Positions 15,380 to 22,657 of a stretch of DNA of 23,759 bases are shown in pieces. Every line of letters starts with the position of its first letter. Within the stretch, counting starts at the first letter, position 1. The notes beneath the pieces were generated by a model, which made no database searches, was not told where the DNA came from, and saw nothing but the letters and a program-made list of their open reading frames with translations. Position numbers and translations under genes: made by a program. Location: assembly GCA_030669775.1 (NCBI GenBank), contig DAOVCZ010000006.1, forward strand, positions 1 to 23,759. The letters are read 5' to 3'. The stretch comes from Chloroflexota bacterium (GTDB lineage Bacteria > Chloroflexota > Anaerolineae > Anaerolineales > UBA4823).

Positions 15380-16618
15380 TTAGCTGTCCTCGCCGGATTT
15401 ATGGTTCATTATCGGGAGGTAGATGTGGAATGTGGTTCCTTCGCCGAATTTTGATTCAGCGGTGATTTCACCTTCATGAGCATGTATGATCCTGCGACAG
15501 ATGAACAAGCCCAACCCAGTTCCGCGAACCGAGCGGTTCTGGTTGGGTACACGGTAGAAGCGGGTGAAGATGTTCGGCAGATCTTCAGCTGGGATACCTG
15601 GTCCTTGATCGCTGAATTCGATATGCGCATGATCATCTTGAGTGCCCAATGTAACATTGACAGTTGACCCTGGTGCATATTTAACTGCATTACTGAGCAG
15701 GTTGTCGAATACCTGCGCCAATCTTGTTGGATCAGCCCGTATTTTTAAGGGAGAGATCTGCAGATTGACTTCGATATTTAAGTTCTCGTCGAAAGATTTA
15801 GCCCTTAATGATAGATCTCTTATCATCGTATCGAGCCGAATGGGTTGAAATTCCATACGCAGCGTACCAGATTGTAAACGAGAGGAGTCGAGCAAATTCT
15901 CAATCAATTCTTTCAAACGATCGGTTTCTTCATCGATGATTGTCAAGAATTCCCGCCGGGTATTCTCATCCCAATTTGTGTCATCCCGTAACAAGGTAGT
16001 TGCATAGCCCTTGATAAAACCCAGTGGGGTGATGAGTTCGTGGGACACGGTCGCTACGAAATCATCCTGCAGGCGTTCAAGCTGCCTCTCAGCTTCAAGC
16101 CGTGATAATTGGGTGACCAGATTTCCATGCTCATAGAGTTGGGCGATATGGCCGGCTATATATTCTGCCAGATGAGTGTGTTCGGGCGTGAATTGTGGTC
16201 CACCATAACGCACAAAAACCAGTGCGCCAACATTTTGATCGCCGGCAATTAATGGCAGCCCAAGGAAGTAGCGGTCTTTCATGCGATCCTTGGTGAAGTC
16301 GCCAGTGATCTCCTGCCGGACGACAATCTTCCCTTCTTTGAGCACATCTTTAGCAATTGGTTCTCCCCAGGCTAAATCGGATTCTGAATTCCGGCCGCGG
16401 CCTATTGCCCGAGCATACGAAGGCTCAATACTTTCCTCATTCTGATTGACGTAGAGGACGACATTGTCGAAAATGAAGACGGTTCTGGCAATACCTATTA
16501 TCTCATCTAAGCTGGCGTCCAGCTCAGAAGCGCGAGTAACTACACGACTGATGGCGTAGATGGCATCCAGTTCTTGGGTATTCAAGTTTTCAGGATCTTG
16601 AATTTTATCCGTCATCAT
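15380..16618 (-). CDS. GAF-domain sensor histidine kinase
   Basis: A 412-residue soluble kinase without membrane segments. A GAF domain (about 20-163) is followed by a short linker helix. The HisKA domain carries phospho-acceptor H193 in SHELITPLGF. The HATPase domain (about 300-405) has the N box NLLSNAVKYAPG, G1 DQGPGIPAEDLP, F box FTRFYR and G2 GTGLGLFICRRI. The H box usually reads HELRTP; here Arg is Ile. The GAF ligand cannot be predicted, although GAF domains commonly sense cyclic nucleotides, redox state or small metabolites. Its first 14 bases overlap the end of the upstream kinase gene, which implies translational coupling and roughly matched amounts. The OmpR-type regulator follows 26 bases later and is its likely partner. 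Confidence 0.93.
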   Translation of the reverse strand: MMTDKIQDPENLNTQELDAIYAISRVVTRASELDASLDEIIGIARTVFIFDNVVLYVNQNEESIEPSYARAIGRGRNSESDLAWGEPIAKDVLKEGKIVVRQEITGDFTKDRMKDRYFLGLPLIAGDQNVGALVFVRYGGPQFTPEHTHLAEYIAGHIAQLYEHGNLVTQLSRLEAERQLERLQDDFVATVSHELITPLGFIKGYATTLLRDDTNWDENTRREFLTIIDEETDRLKELIENLLDSSRLQSGTLRMEFQPIRLDTMIRDLSLRAKSFDENLNIEVNLQISPLKIRADPTRLAQVFDNLLSNAVKYAPGSTVNVTLGTQDDHAHIEFSDQGPGIPAEDLPNIFTRFYRVPNQNRSVRGTGLGLFICRRIIHAHEGEITAESKFGEGTTFHIYLPIMNHKSGEDS

Positions 16619-17762
16619 TTGAACCTACTACCGGTAACGAAAAGGAAAAGCGTGTTCCTTGATCTGGGCTTGAATCTACATCCAACGCTGAACCATGTGC
16701 TTCCAGAATGTGGTGGACCATCGCCAATCCGAGACCTATTCCCGAATACCTGCGGGTAACAGAGCCATCCAATTGATGGAAGGGTTCAAATATTTCTATG
16801 ATACGCTCTTCAGGAATGCCAATTCCAGAATCGCTGACTGTGAATTCAACGAAATCCATTTCACGTTGCGCAGAAAATCTCACTTGACCGCCTGTTGGGG
16901 TAAATTTGATACCGTTATCCAGCAGCTGATTAAAAACCCACTGCATTTTACCTTCATCAGCGTAGATTTTCGGTAAACCAACCGGAATTGTGACTTCAAG
17001 ATCAATGCCTTTCGCTTTGGCTTTCTTAATGGTTTGAGGTAGATAAGCATCTACTAATTGGCGGATTTCGAGCGGTTGTAGAGAGAGACTGAGCTCTCCT
17101 CTCACTGCCAGTGAGAATTGGATTAAATCGTCGATCAATTGTTCTAAACGATCTTCTGAACGCACGAGAACATCAATAGCTTCCTCCTGAAGAGTGGTCA
17201 GGGGTCCCAAACTGCGGTCGGATAAGATGTCCAGGTAACCTTTGATATGGGTGAGAGGTGTTCGCAGCTCGTGGGAAATATTGGAGATAAAGTTTGATTT
17301 GAGTTGGTTGAGCTCCGTTAATTTCAATAAGGCTTTTTCTAATTCAGCGGTACGTTCTGCGACACGTTGCTCGAGTTCTCGGTTTGTTTGCTCAAGTTTA
17401 TGCTGTAGTTGAAATATCTGAACTGTGACAACTTCATCAATGGAATACTGATCGACGAAACCAAGTTCAACCAAAGCCTGCCCGATCAGGCAGGGCTCCC
17501 CATTCGCAATTTTGTCTTGTTGAAATTCCAATGCGGCTTTCAAATCTTTTGATCCCAGTAGACCTCTTTCAATAAGTAACTCGCCCAATCGGGGGACAAG
17601 CGTTTCTGGTGTTATGCGGACGTCCATAGGGAACACCCTAGAAGGGAAAACAGTTTCGCTTAAGGTTGCTGCTAAATCCAAATCCACCCCGCAGTACGGG
17701 CAATGATGCGAGTGAGGATCTATAGAGGAGAGGCAGCGAGGACACGAAACTTCAACGGTCAT
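16605..17762 (-). CDS. Zinc-ribbon / MshEN-like histidine kinase (candidate c-di-GMP sensor)
   Basis: A 385-residue soluble kinase from the ATG at 17762. An upstream in-frame start at 17849 would overlap the promoter -35 box and add an unlikely N-terminus. The N-terminal zinc ribbon has C7-x2-C10 and C21-x2-C24. Residues 55-116 hold two tandem copies of the MshEN (GspE N-terminal) pattern. A coiled coil (about 118-155, ending AERTAELEKAL) leads to HisKA with H164 in SHELRTPLTH. The HATPase domain has QLLDNGIKFT, DSGIGIPEE and GIGLGLAMV. The MshEN family binds cyclic di-GMP through exactly such repeats, so this kinase may read that messenger through an intact first motif. No clear ribosome binding site precedes the ATG. 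It overlaps the next kinase gene by 14 bases and heads the signalling array. Confidence 0.9.
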   Translation of the reverse strand: MTVEVSCPRCLSSIDPHSHHCPYCGVDLDLAATLSETVFPSRVFPMDVRITPETLVPRLGELLIERGLLGSKDLKAALEFQQDKIANGEPCLIGQALVELGFVDQYSIDEVVTVQIFQLQHKLEQTNRELEQRVAERTAELEKALLKLTELNQLKSNFISNISHELRTPLTHIKGYLDILSDRSLGPLTTLQEEAIDVLVRSEDRLEQLIDDLIQFSLAVRGELSLSLQPLEIRQLVDAYLPQTIKKAKAKGIDLEVTIPVGLPKIYADEGKMQWVFNQLLDNGIKFTPTGGQVRFSAQREMDFVEFTVSDSGIGIPEERIIEIFEPFHQLDGSVTRRYSGIGLGLAMVHHILEAHGSALDVDSSPDQGTRFSFSLPVVGSNDDG

Positions 17763-17820
17763 TTTGAGACGATGTATTACCGATATTATGGTTTGAATGA
17801 TCCACGCTAAAACCTGACTA

Positions 17821-17849
17821 ATAATATCTCTATTTGCAAATCGTTGCAA
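17821..17849 (-). promoter_or_regulatory. Promoter of the signalling array
   Basis: On the minus strand a -35 box TTGCAA (complement of 17844-17849) is followed after 17 bases by a -10 box TATTAT (complement of 17821-17826). A start near 17814 would leave a leader of about 50 bases before the kinase ATG. No strong terminator is seen between this point and 11769, so one long transcript is plausible. Confidence 0.5.
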
Positions 17850-17992
17850 GATTTAAACCAATGACTTGTAAAGTGTTTGTAAGGTTACTGAGTTCGTTTT
17901 TATTGCATAATCATTACCAGCAGATGAGTGGGCTGAGGCAGGAAAGAATTGTGAAATTACATTTTATTTGTTATGAATGAAGGAGGACTCTT

Positions 17993-18415
17993 GTGGTTTC
18001 CAGCGTCTTAGTTATTGACAATGACATCGCTTTGACCGAAATACTTAAGGCAACCCTGGAACCCGAGACGTTTGAGGTACATGCGGCTCAAGAAGTCGAA
18101 GAAGGTATCAATGCCATACACCGGTTAAATCCAGATGTGATCGTACTTGACTTATATCTACCCGAGAAAGATGGATGGCAGGTCTGTCGGGATATCCGTG
18201 CTTTTAGTAAAATCCCCATATTAATTTTATCCGTGTTGAATAATCCAGGCGCCATCGCCCAAGCATTGGACGAGGGAGCAGACGATTATCTAATCAAACC
18301 AGTGCCGAGCGGCGTATTAATTGCCCATTTGAAGAATTTAATTCGCCGAGCGCGTGCCGAACAAGTTGCTATCAACACACAAAATGATCTTGGAACCTCC
18401 ATCGAGCTGGATTAA
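17993..18415 (+). CDS. Stand-alone receiver-domain response regulator
   Basis: A 140-residue protein made of one receiver domain and a short tail, with no output domain. The phospho-acceptor is D53 (VLDLYLPEKDGW), with switch S80 and conserved K102 (IKPVP). The acidic pocket reads D9-N10-D11 instead of the usual Asp pair, which may affect Mg2+ binding. The GTG start has a strong ribosome binding site (AGGAGG at 17981-17986, six bases away). Single-domain receivers act by phosphotransfer, as phosphate sinks or by binding partner proteins. It diverges from the two-kinase operon with about 230 bases between, so either kinase could phosphorylate it. The small cysteine-rich gene follows 32 bases downstream. 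Confidence 0.9.
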   Translation: MVSSVLVIDNDIALTEILKATLEPETFEVHAAQEVEEGINAIHRLNPDVIVLDLYLPEKDGWQVCRDIRAFSKIPILILSVLNNPGAIAQALDEGADDYLIKPVPSGVLIAHLKNLIRRARAEQVAINTQNDLGTSIELD

Positions 18416-18447
18416 CATTATAATATCCATAATCGAGGAGGCGGATC

Positions 18448-18744
18448 ATGCAAACTTGTTATCAATGTAACGCCCAATCACCAGATACGGCAACAAATTG
18501 TGTTAACTGCAACGCAGATCTGAAGGAATTTTCTGCCACCGCAGTTGCGCGCAAGGAATTCCTAGCGAACGATCGGGTCAAACTGGTTCGAGTTCTGGTG
18601 GCAGAGGATTCCTGCCCAGCTTGTCAAGCATTAGAGGGGACCTATGAGAAAGATGCCGTTCCGACACTTCCAGTTGAAGGGTGTTCCCACGAATCTGGGT
18701 GCCGCTGTTTTTACCAACCCTACTTAACAACAATTTACCCTTAG
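18448..18744 (+). CDS. Small protein with two cysteine clusters, function unknown
   Basis: A 98-residue protein with a very strong ribosome binding site (GAGGAGG at 18435-18441). The N-terminal zinc ribbon has C4-x2-C7 and C18-x2-C21. A linker of about 30 residues leads to a second cluster: C56-P-A-C59, then C79, H81, C85 and C87, ending GCRCFYQPY. This second cluster resembles the C-x2-C ... H/C-x-CRC motif at the C-terminus of phage head-morphogenesis proteins of the SPP1 gp7/Mu gpF type. No other phage gene is near, so it is more likely a shared metal-binding fold than a phage remnant. It probably shares a transcript with the receiver gene; a TATAAT at 18419-18424 could give a second start. 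It converges with the CCA-type gene, 10 bases away. Confidence 0.72.
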   Translation: MQTCYQCNAQSPDTATNCVNCNADLKEFSATAVARKEFLANDRVKLVRVLVAEDSCPACQALEGTYEKDAVPTLPVEGCSHESGCRCFYQPYLTTIYP

Positions 18745-18754
18745 CATCTTGATT

Positions 18755-20434
18755 TCAAGGTTCGACATCCCCATTTGAGTCATTAATTATCTCTGACGCC
18801 AGCTCGAGTGCCTGTCTCTGGTTTGTCACTTTTCCGGTAGCTTGCGCTTCTTGAATATTTCGTAATATCTGACCGATGATTGGACCTGGTTTCAATCCCA
18901 GCTCCTCCATCAGATCGTTCCCGTCAATTAAAGTAGGTGGGGAGATAACTTCTTCTTTTTTCTCCCACCATGCCTCGAGAAGATACCTAACCACGTCGAC
19001 CTGGTGAGCCCAAATGTCCGGTGGTAATGTCGGTCCATAGGTAGCCAATGTATCTGCCAGTGATAGCAGGCAGATATCCACCCCGCCAGGTCCGGTATCA
19101 CGAAAGAAGCGATAGATGGCTCTTCTGGAAGGAAGTTTTCCGGACTGGGAAAGCCATAATGGACGCATGTGGTTGAGCACAATCACACGTGTACGCTTGA
19201 TTTCGGAGTTGCTTAGCTGCAGTGCCTGACCTCTTTTCACCACCAAATCAGCGCCAACTTCTTCATGCTTGATAAAGCGGATTTGGCCTTCTTGATCAAT
19301 CTGCTTGGTGTGTGGCTTGCCAATATCGTGGTATAAGGCGCTCAGGAATACCAGCGATACGAGAGAGCGGGGTGGAATAAACCGAGTATTCAAATGGATG
19401 TCAATCTGTTCCCGATAGCGGCCCAGACGATGCGATATCACCCCCAAGAATAAACTTGCAGAATCTTGAGGATTATAGGTAGGTTTCAAAACATCCAAAA
19501 CTTGATGCAGCCTCGTTAATACATCCAAGGAATGATTCCAGACATCCAGGATATGGGGTGGTGATTGATCAACCCCTTTCATTGCGCTCAGCTCAGGTAA
19601 GACATAGGGGATTGCCTCGAGGTAGTCAAGGATGCGAATAGCGGTAGCTGGTTTTGGACTCTCCAAGAGGTGGAGCAGCTCGTCACGGAGTCTTTCAGCC
19701 GAGACCTCTGGAAGCAAACTTACTGCGGCGCGCATGCGCTCTTGCGTATCTGGATCGGTTCTCATATCAAATAAAATCGAAAACCTAATGCCTCTGAGAA
19801 TGCGCACCGGATCTGAAATGAACGCAAGTGGAGAGCATGCATGCAGGCGTTTGGAATACAAGTCTGCCGCACCTCCCCAAGGATCTAATAGTTCTTGGGG
19901 ACGGTGAATTTCCACCGCCAATGCATTGATCGTGAAGTCGCGGCTTTTTAAATCCTCTTCAAGGGTAGCCCCTTGAAAGGGCGCGAAATCTAAAACCAAG
20001 TGACAACCTTCGGATTGCGGAATGATGACTCGCCCATAATCCCGTTCTTTATCCAAGGCGTAAAAAGCGCCGTCCAATGTGTCGGCGAGTTTGCGGGCGG
20101 TTTTGATCGCTTTACCCCGCAGTGTGAAATCGAGCTCCACAACAGGCAATCTGAGTAAGGCATTGCGTACCGCGCCACCAACCACATAGACGGGTCGATC
20201 TTGTGGAAGGATAGCTGCTACTCTTTCCAGAATAGGGTGGATGTGAATTGGAAGTGTTGTAGACACGTAGGATACCTGTGGGATTTCCTTGAACCTTGAA
20301 GCTTGGGCAGCCTGGAAAGCCTGTTTGGGAGTGCCACCTTGGCCAACAATTCTCCCACCTATGCAGGCGATCCACCTGCCAGCATACAGGGAGCGCTCAT
20401 TATACTGACCCCCAAACTGGTTTGGCTCCACCAT
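18755..20434 (-). CDS. cca: CCA tRNA nucleotidyltransferase-like protein with HD domain
   Basis: A 559-residue class II nucleotidyltransferase. Residues about 13-57 (YAGRWIACIGGRIVGQG) look like a DUF5678 domain, an unusual N-terminal addition. The head domain follows, with VVGGAVRNALL (84-94), then E100-L-D102, the third carboxylate D149, the SRDFTINALAV motif (164-173) and DPWGGAADL. The RNA-binding neck has RILRGIRFS. A C-terminal HD domain shows SALYHDIGKP. The family adds or repairs the 3' CCA of tRNA, or polyadenylates RNA; HD domains add phosphohydrolase activity. The first Asp of the catalytic D-x-D is Glu here, so activity needs proof. No ribosome binding site is obvious. It is the third gene of the tdk-hpt operon, nine bases after hpt. 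Confidence 0.86.
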   Translation of the reverse strand: MVEPNQFGGQYNERSLYAGRWIACIGGRIVGQGGTPKQAFQAAQASRFKEIPQVSYVSTTLPIHIHPILERVAAILPQDRPVYVVGGAVRNALLRLPVVELDFTLRGKAIKTARKLADTLDGAFYALDKERDYGRVIIPQSEGCHLVLDFAPFQGATLEEDLKSRDFTINALAVEIHRPQELLDPWGGAADLYSKRLHACSPLAFISDPVRILRGIRFSILFDMRTDPDTQERMRAAVSLLPEVSAERLRDELLHLLESPKPATAIRILDYLEAIPYVLPELSAMKGVDQSPPHILDVWNHSLDVLTRLHQVLDVLKPTYNPQDSASLFLGVISHRLGRYREQIDIHLNTRFIPPRSLVSLVFLSALYHDIGKPHTKQIDQEGQIRFIKHEEVGADLVVKRGQALQLSNSEIKRTRVIVLNHMRPLWLSQSGKLPSRRAIYRFFRDTGPGGVDICLLSLADTLATYGPTLPPDIWAHQVDVVRYLLEAWWEKKEEVISPPTLIDGNDLMEELGLKPGPIIGQILRNIQEAQATGKVTNQRQALELASEIINDSNGDVEP

Positions 20435-20443
20435 GTTTTATGC

Positions 20444-21001
20444 TTATTCTGGGGGTTGATATTTTTTAGGATTTACCGTGCCAATAAAGGATAGGTTGCG
20501 ATAGTATTCGTCGAGATCGAGACCGTAACCGAAAACGAACTTGTTGGGTATTGTGAAACCCCGGTAGTGGATGGGGACCTCAATTTCTCTACGCTCGGCT
20601 TTATCCAAGAGTGTACAAACTTTTAGACTACGGGGATGACGGGTGGCAAGCATCTCCAGTACTGAAGCGACTGTATAGCCGCTATCGACAATATCTTCGA
20701 CCAACAGTACATCCCGGTCGTGGATATCTTCTTTTAGATCAAGGGCGATGCGTACTTGACCTGTGGATTGGCGTGCTCCAGACCCGTAAGAAGATACTGC
20801 CATGAAGTCAATCGTGTGGGGTAGGTCTATATGGCGCATCAGATCCGCCAGGAAGAGCACCCCACCGCGCAAAATGCAGATCAAGTGTAAATTCTTTTCC
20901 TGATAATCCTCGCTGATCTCCTTGCCCAGCTGTGCAATCCGATTCTGTAATTCTTCAGCTGGGATCAATACTTCTTCTAAAAAAACTTGGTAATCCTGCA
21001 T
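20444..21001 (-). CDS. hpt: Hypoxanthine phosphoribosyltransferase
   Basis: A 185-residue enzyme of normal length that makes IMP or GMP from hypoxanthine or guanine and PRPP in purine salvage. It has the ILRGG loop (43-47), the flexible-loop region SSYGSGARQSTG, and the PRPP-binding motif LLVEDIVDSGYT (99-110). The C-terminal VFGYGLDLDEYYRNLSFIG segment carries the purine-recognition and metal-binding positions. All expected residues are present. It begins two bases after the tdk stop codon, so the two are almost certainly translated from one mRNA. The CCA-type gene follows nine bases later. The trio forms a nucleotide salvage and RNA-maintenance operon. Confidence 0.96.
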   Translation of the reverse strand: MQDYQVFLEEVLIPAEELQNRIAQLGKEISEDYQEKNLHLICILRGGVLFLADLMRHIDLPHTIDFMAVSSYGSGARQSTGQVRIALDLKEDIHDRDVLLVEDIVDSGYTVASVLEMLATRHPRSLKVCTLLDKAERREIEVPIHYRGFTIPNKFVFGYGLDLDEYYRNLSFIGTVNPKKYQPPE

Positions 21002-21003
21002 AG

Positions 21004-21576
21004 TTAATCTCTAGGCACTTCGTGATGTTTCCTGCAACGAGCCTCGTATAGTTCAGAGGCACCAATTACAACCACTGGGTCATCGTAGTGAGCGGGTTTA
21101 CCATTCAACAGGCGTTGAGTGCGGGATGCCTCTTCTGCACACACCATACAAATTGCGTGCAGCTTATCAACTTGCTCGGCTTGCGCCATGAGCGTTGGCA
21201 TCGGACCAAAGGGTTCACCGCGAAAATCTGTGTCCAAACCGGCCACGATAACGCGTAAACCGTCATCTGCCATCTGTTGGATGATCTGGGTGATCTCTGT
21301 ATCAAAGAATTGAGCTTCATCAACAGCCACTACTGTCGTATCAGGATCCAAATGCTCTAGAATTTCGGTAGCAGATTGAATCGGAAGGGCATCAAAATCA
21401 CTTCCCGCGTGAGAAGTAACTTTGGCCTCTGCATAACGGTTGTCCATCGCTGGTTTAAACACCTGAACTTTTTGTTTAGCGATCGTCGCACGCCTTAAGC
21501 GACGGATTAATTCATCCGTCTTTCCACTGAACATCGAGCCGACAATGACTTCAACAACGCCGGAGTGGTTTCTCAT
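21004..21576 (-). CDS. tdk: Thymidine kinase (type II)
   Basis: A 190-residue enzyme that phosphorylates thymidine with ATP in pyrimidine salvage. The P-loop is GSMFSGKT (13-20), and the catalytic Glu is E87 in VAVDEAQFF. The AGLDTDFRGEPFGP segment is typical of the family. A structural zinc site is formed by C143-x2-C146 with C181 and H184 in CRKHH. The lasso and C-terminal regions match bacterial TK1-like enzymes. AGGAGG lies 13 bases before the ATG, slightly far for a ribosome binding site, but no better start exists. It is the first gene of the tdk-hpt-cca operon. The 281 bases upstream hold its promoter region and the terminator of the ribosomal-protein operon. Confidence 0.96.
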   Translation of the reverse strand: MRNHSGVVEVIVGSMFSGKTDELIRRLRRATIAKQKVQVFKPAMDNRYAEAKVTSHAGSDFDALPIQSATEILEHLDPDTTVVAVDEAQFFDTEITQIIQQMADDGLRVIVAGLDTDFRGEPFGPMPTLMAQAEQVDKLHAICMVCAEEASRTQRLLNGKPAHYDDPVVVIGASELYEARCRKHHEVPRD

Positions 21577-21800
21577 AAATAATTTTAACCCTCCTAATAA
21601 AATATTTTTGATCTATTTGAGCGATGTGGTTTGTCGAATAATTGCTGTAATATCTGAGCAGGACAGCTGACACATTAGCGCTGATTTTCTGCGGGGAAAA
21701 AAGAAAAATGTCTCCAAATTGGTCACTAGAAGCGACTTAATTTGGATTCTACCATAGACCGTTCAGTGAGAATTTATCTGCTAAGTTTCAATAACTTGAG

Positions 21801-21836
21801 AAAGAAAAACAGGCAGATGGCTTCACATCTGCCTGT
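21801..21836 (-). terminator. Strong intrinsic terminator of the rplU-rpmA-rpmE operon
   Basis: A perfect 11-bp stem is formed by ACAGGCAGATG (21809-21819) and CATCTGCCTGT (21826-21836), with a 6-base loop. Read on the minus strand it is followed by a T-rich run (complement of 21801-21808). It lies 21 bases after the L31 stop codon. Confidence 0.92.
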
Positions 21837-21857
21837 GAGAACTTTAAGTAACGGGTG

Positions 21858-22331
21858 CTAAACCTGAATCTCTTGAGCGGCTTCTGGCAGCTGGTAGCCG
21901 AATTGGCGTAAACGCTTCTTCAGATCAGCCAATGATTTTCGACCAAAACCTTCAACAGCAAGCAGGGATGCTTCGCCAGTTTCCAGCATTTCCAGAACCT
22001 GGCCAACCTTAGTGATATCAGCTCTGGCGAGGGAATCGGTGGCACGGGTGCCTAATTCGAGTTCAGCGATCGGCCGTTCTGGCGAAACCTTGGCAGCTTC
22101 GCGGGCTTCGATCTCGTCGACATAATCTTGACGGGCCTGAAGCTTCTTGTAAAATCGATCTACCTGACCTTCTGTGTCAACGATGCGCTGTTCGCCAGTA
22201 AAAAACGGGTGGCAGTTTGAACAAACATCCGTGTGAATTTCTTTTACCGTCGAACCCGTTGTCCAAGTGTTGCCACATGCACAGACAACGAGGGTCTCTG
22301 GATAATATGTGGGGTGGATTTTTTCTTTCAT
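21858..22331 (-). CDS. rpmE: Ribosomal protein L31 fused to an RNA polymerase alpha-CTD-like domain
   Basis: A 157-residue protein, about twice the usual L31 length. Residues 1-66 are a typical zinc-type L31 (MKEKIHPTYYPETLVV), with C17, C19, C37 and C40 and the VCSNCHPFFTGEQ signature. After a charged helical linker (67-85), residues 87-150 match the helix-hairpin-helix fold of the alpha-subunit C-terminal domain of RNA polymerase (PIAELELGTRATDSL, then VEGFGRKSLADLKKRL). Aligned to E. coli alpha, the DNA-contact positions R265, G296, K298 and S299 are retained (R96, G130, K132, S133). N268, C269 and E302 are changed (D99, S100, D136). The frame is continuous. L31 bridges the ribosomal subunits; the added domain could bind rRNA, DNA or RNA polymerase. 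It is the last gene of rplU-rpmA-rpmE, before a strong terminator. Confidence 0.93.
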   Translation of the reverse strand: MKEKIHPTYYPETLVVCACGNTWTTGSTVKEIHTDVCSNCHPFFTGEQRIVDTEGQVDRFYKKLQARQDYVDEIEAREAAKVSPERPIAELELGTRATDSLARADITKVGQVLEMLETGEASLLAVEGFGRKSLADLKKRLRQFGYQLPEAAQEIQV

Positions 22332-22399
22332 TATTTGCTTGTCCTTCTTATGCGATTAAATACCAATATTGTCTGTACGGGGAATGTTCAGAACGGATT

Positions 22400-22657
22400 T
22401 TATGCTTCCGGAACTACGCTTACCCGCTTGCGACCGTCGCGGATGGTCTCATAAAGAACGACACCGTTTGATGTAGCAAAAAGGGTATGATCTCTACCGA
22501 GGCCAACATTACGACCTGGTTTGATCTTGGTGCCTCGTTGACGGACTAGGATATAGCCTGAGAGCACCTGCTCACCGCCATAAACCTTCACACCCAACCG
22601 CTTTGACTGGCTGTCACGACCATTACCAGTTGATCCGCCACCTTTTTTATGAGCCAT
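22400..22657 (-). CDS. rpmA: 50S ribosomal protein L27
   Basis: An 85-residue L27, a large-subunit protein whose N-terminal tail reaches the peptidyl-transferase centre. It begins MAHKKGGGSTGNGRDSQSKR and shows the core RGTKIKPGRNVGLGRDHTLFA, both diagnostic. An upstream in-frame start at 22690 is rejected because the ATG at 22657 has CGGAGG five bases before it and gives the conserved N-terminus. There is no cleaved N-terminal extension of the Firmicutes type. The first 11 bases overlap the end of rplU, so translation is probably coupled. rpmE follows after 68 bases. Confidence 0.97.
   Translation of the reverse strand: MAHKKGGGSTGNGRDSQSKRLGVKVYGGEQVLSGYILVRQRGTKIKPGRNVGLGRDHTLFATSNGVVLYETIRDGRKRVSVVPEA

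Noticed and set aside
17763..17849. 29-residue N-terminal extension of the zinc-ribbon kinase, which might look like a membrane segment
   Set aside because: It begins inside the promoter -35 box and has no ribosome binding site; the ATG at 17762 starts directly at the zinc ribbon.
18419..18424. TATAAT between the receiver gene and the small cysteine-rich gene
   Set aside because: The nearest -35-like hexamer (TTGGAA) is 23 bases away, so an independent promoter is not well supported.
18448..18744. Phage remnant suggested by the CRC motif
   Set aside because: No integrase, capsid, terminase or attachment site is nearby, and the gene sits in a signalling context with a normal ribosome binding site.
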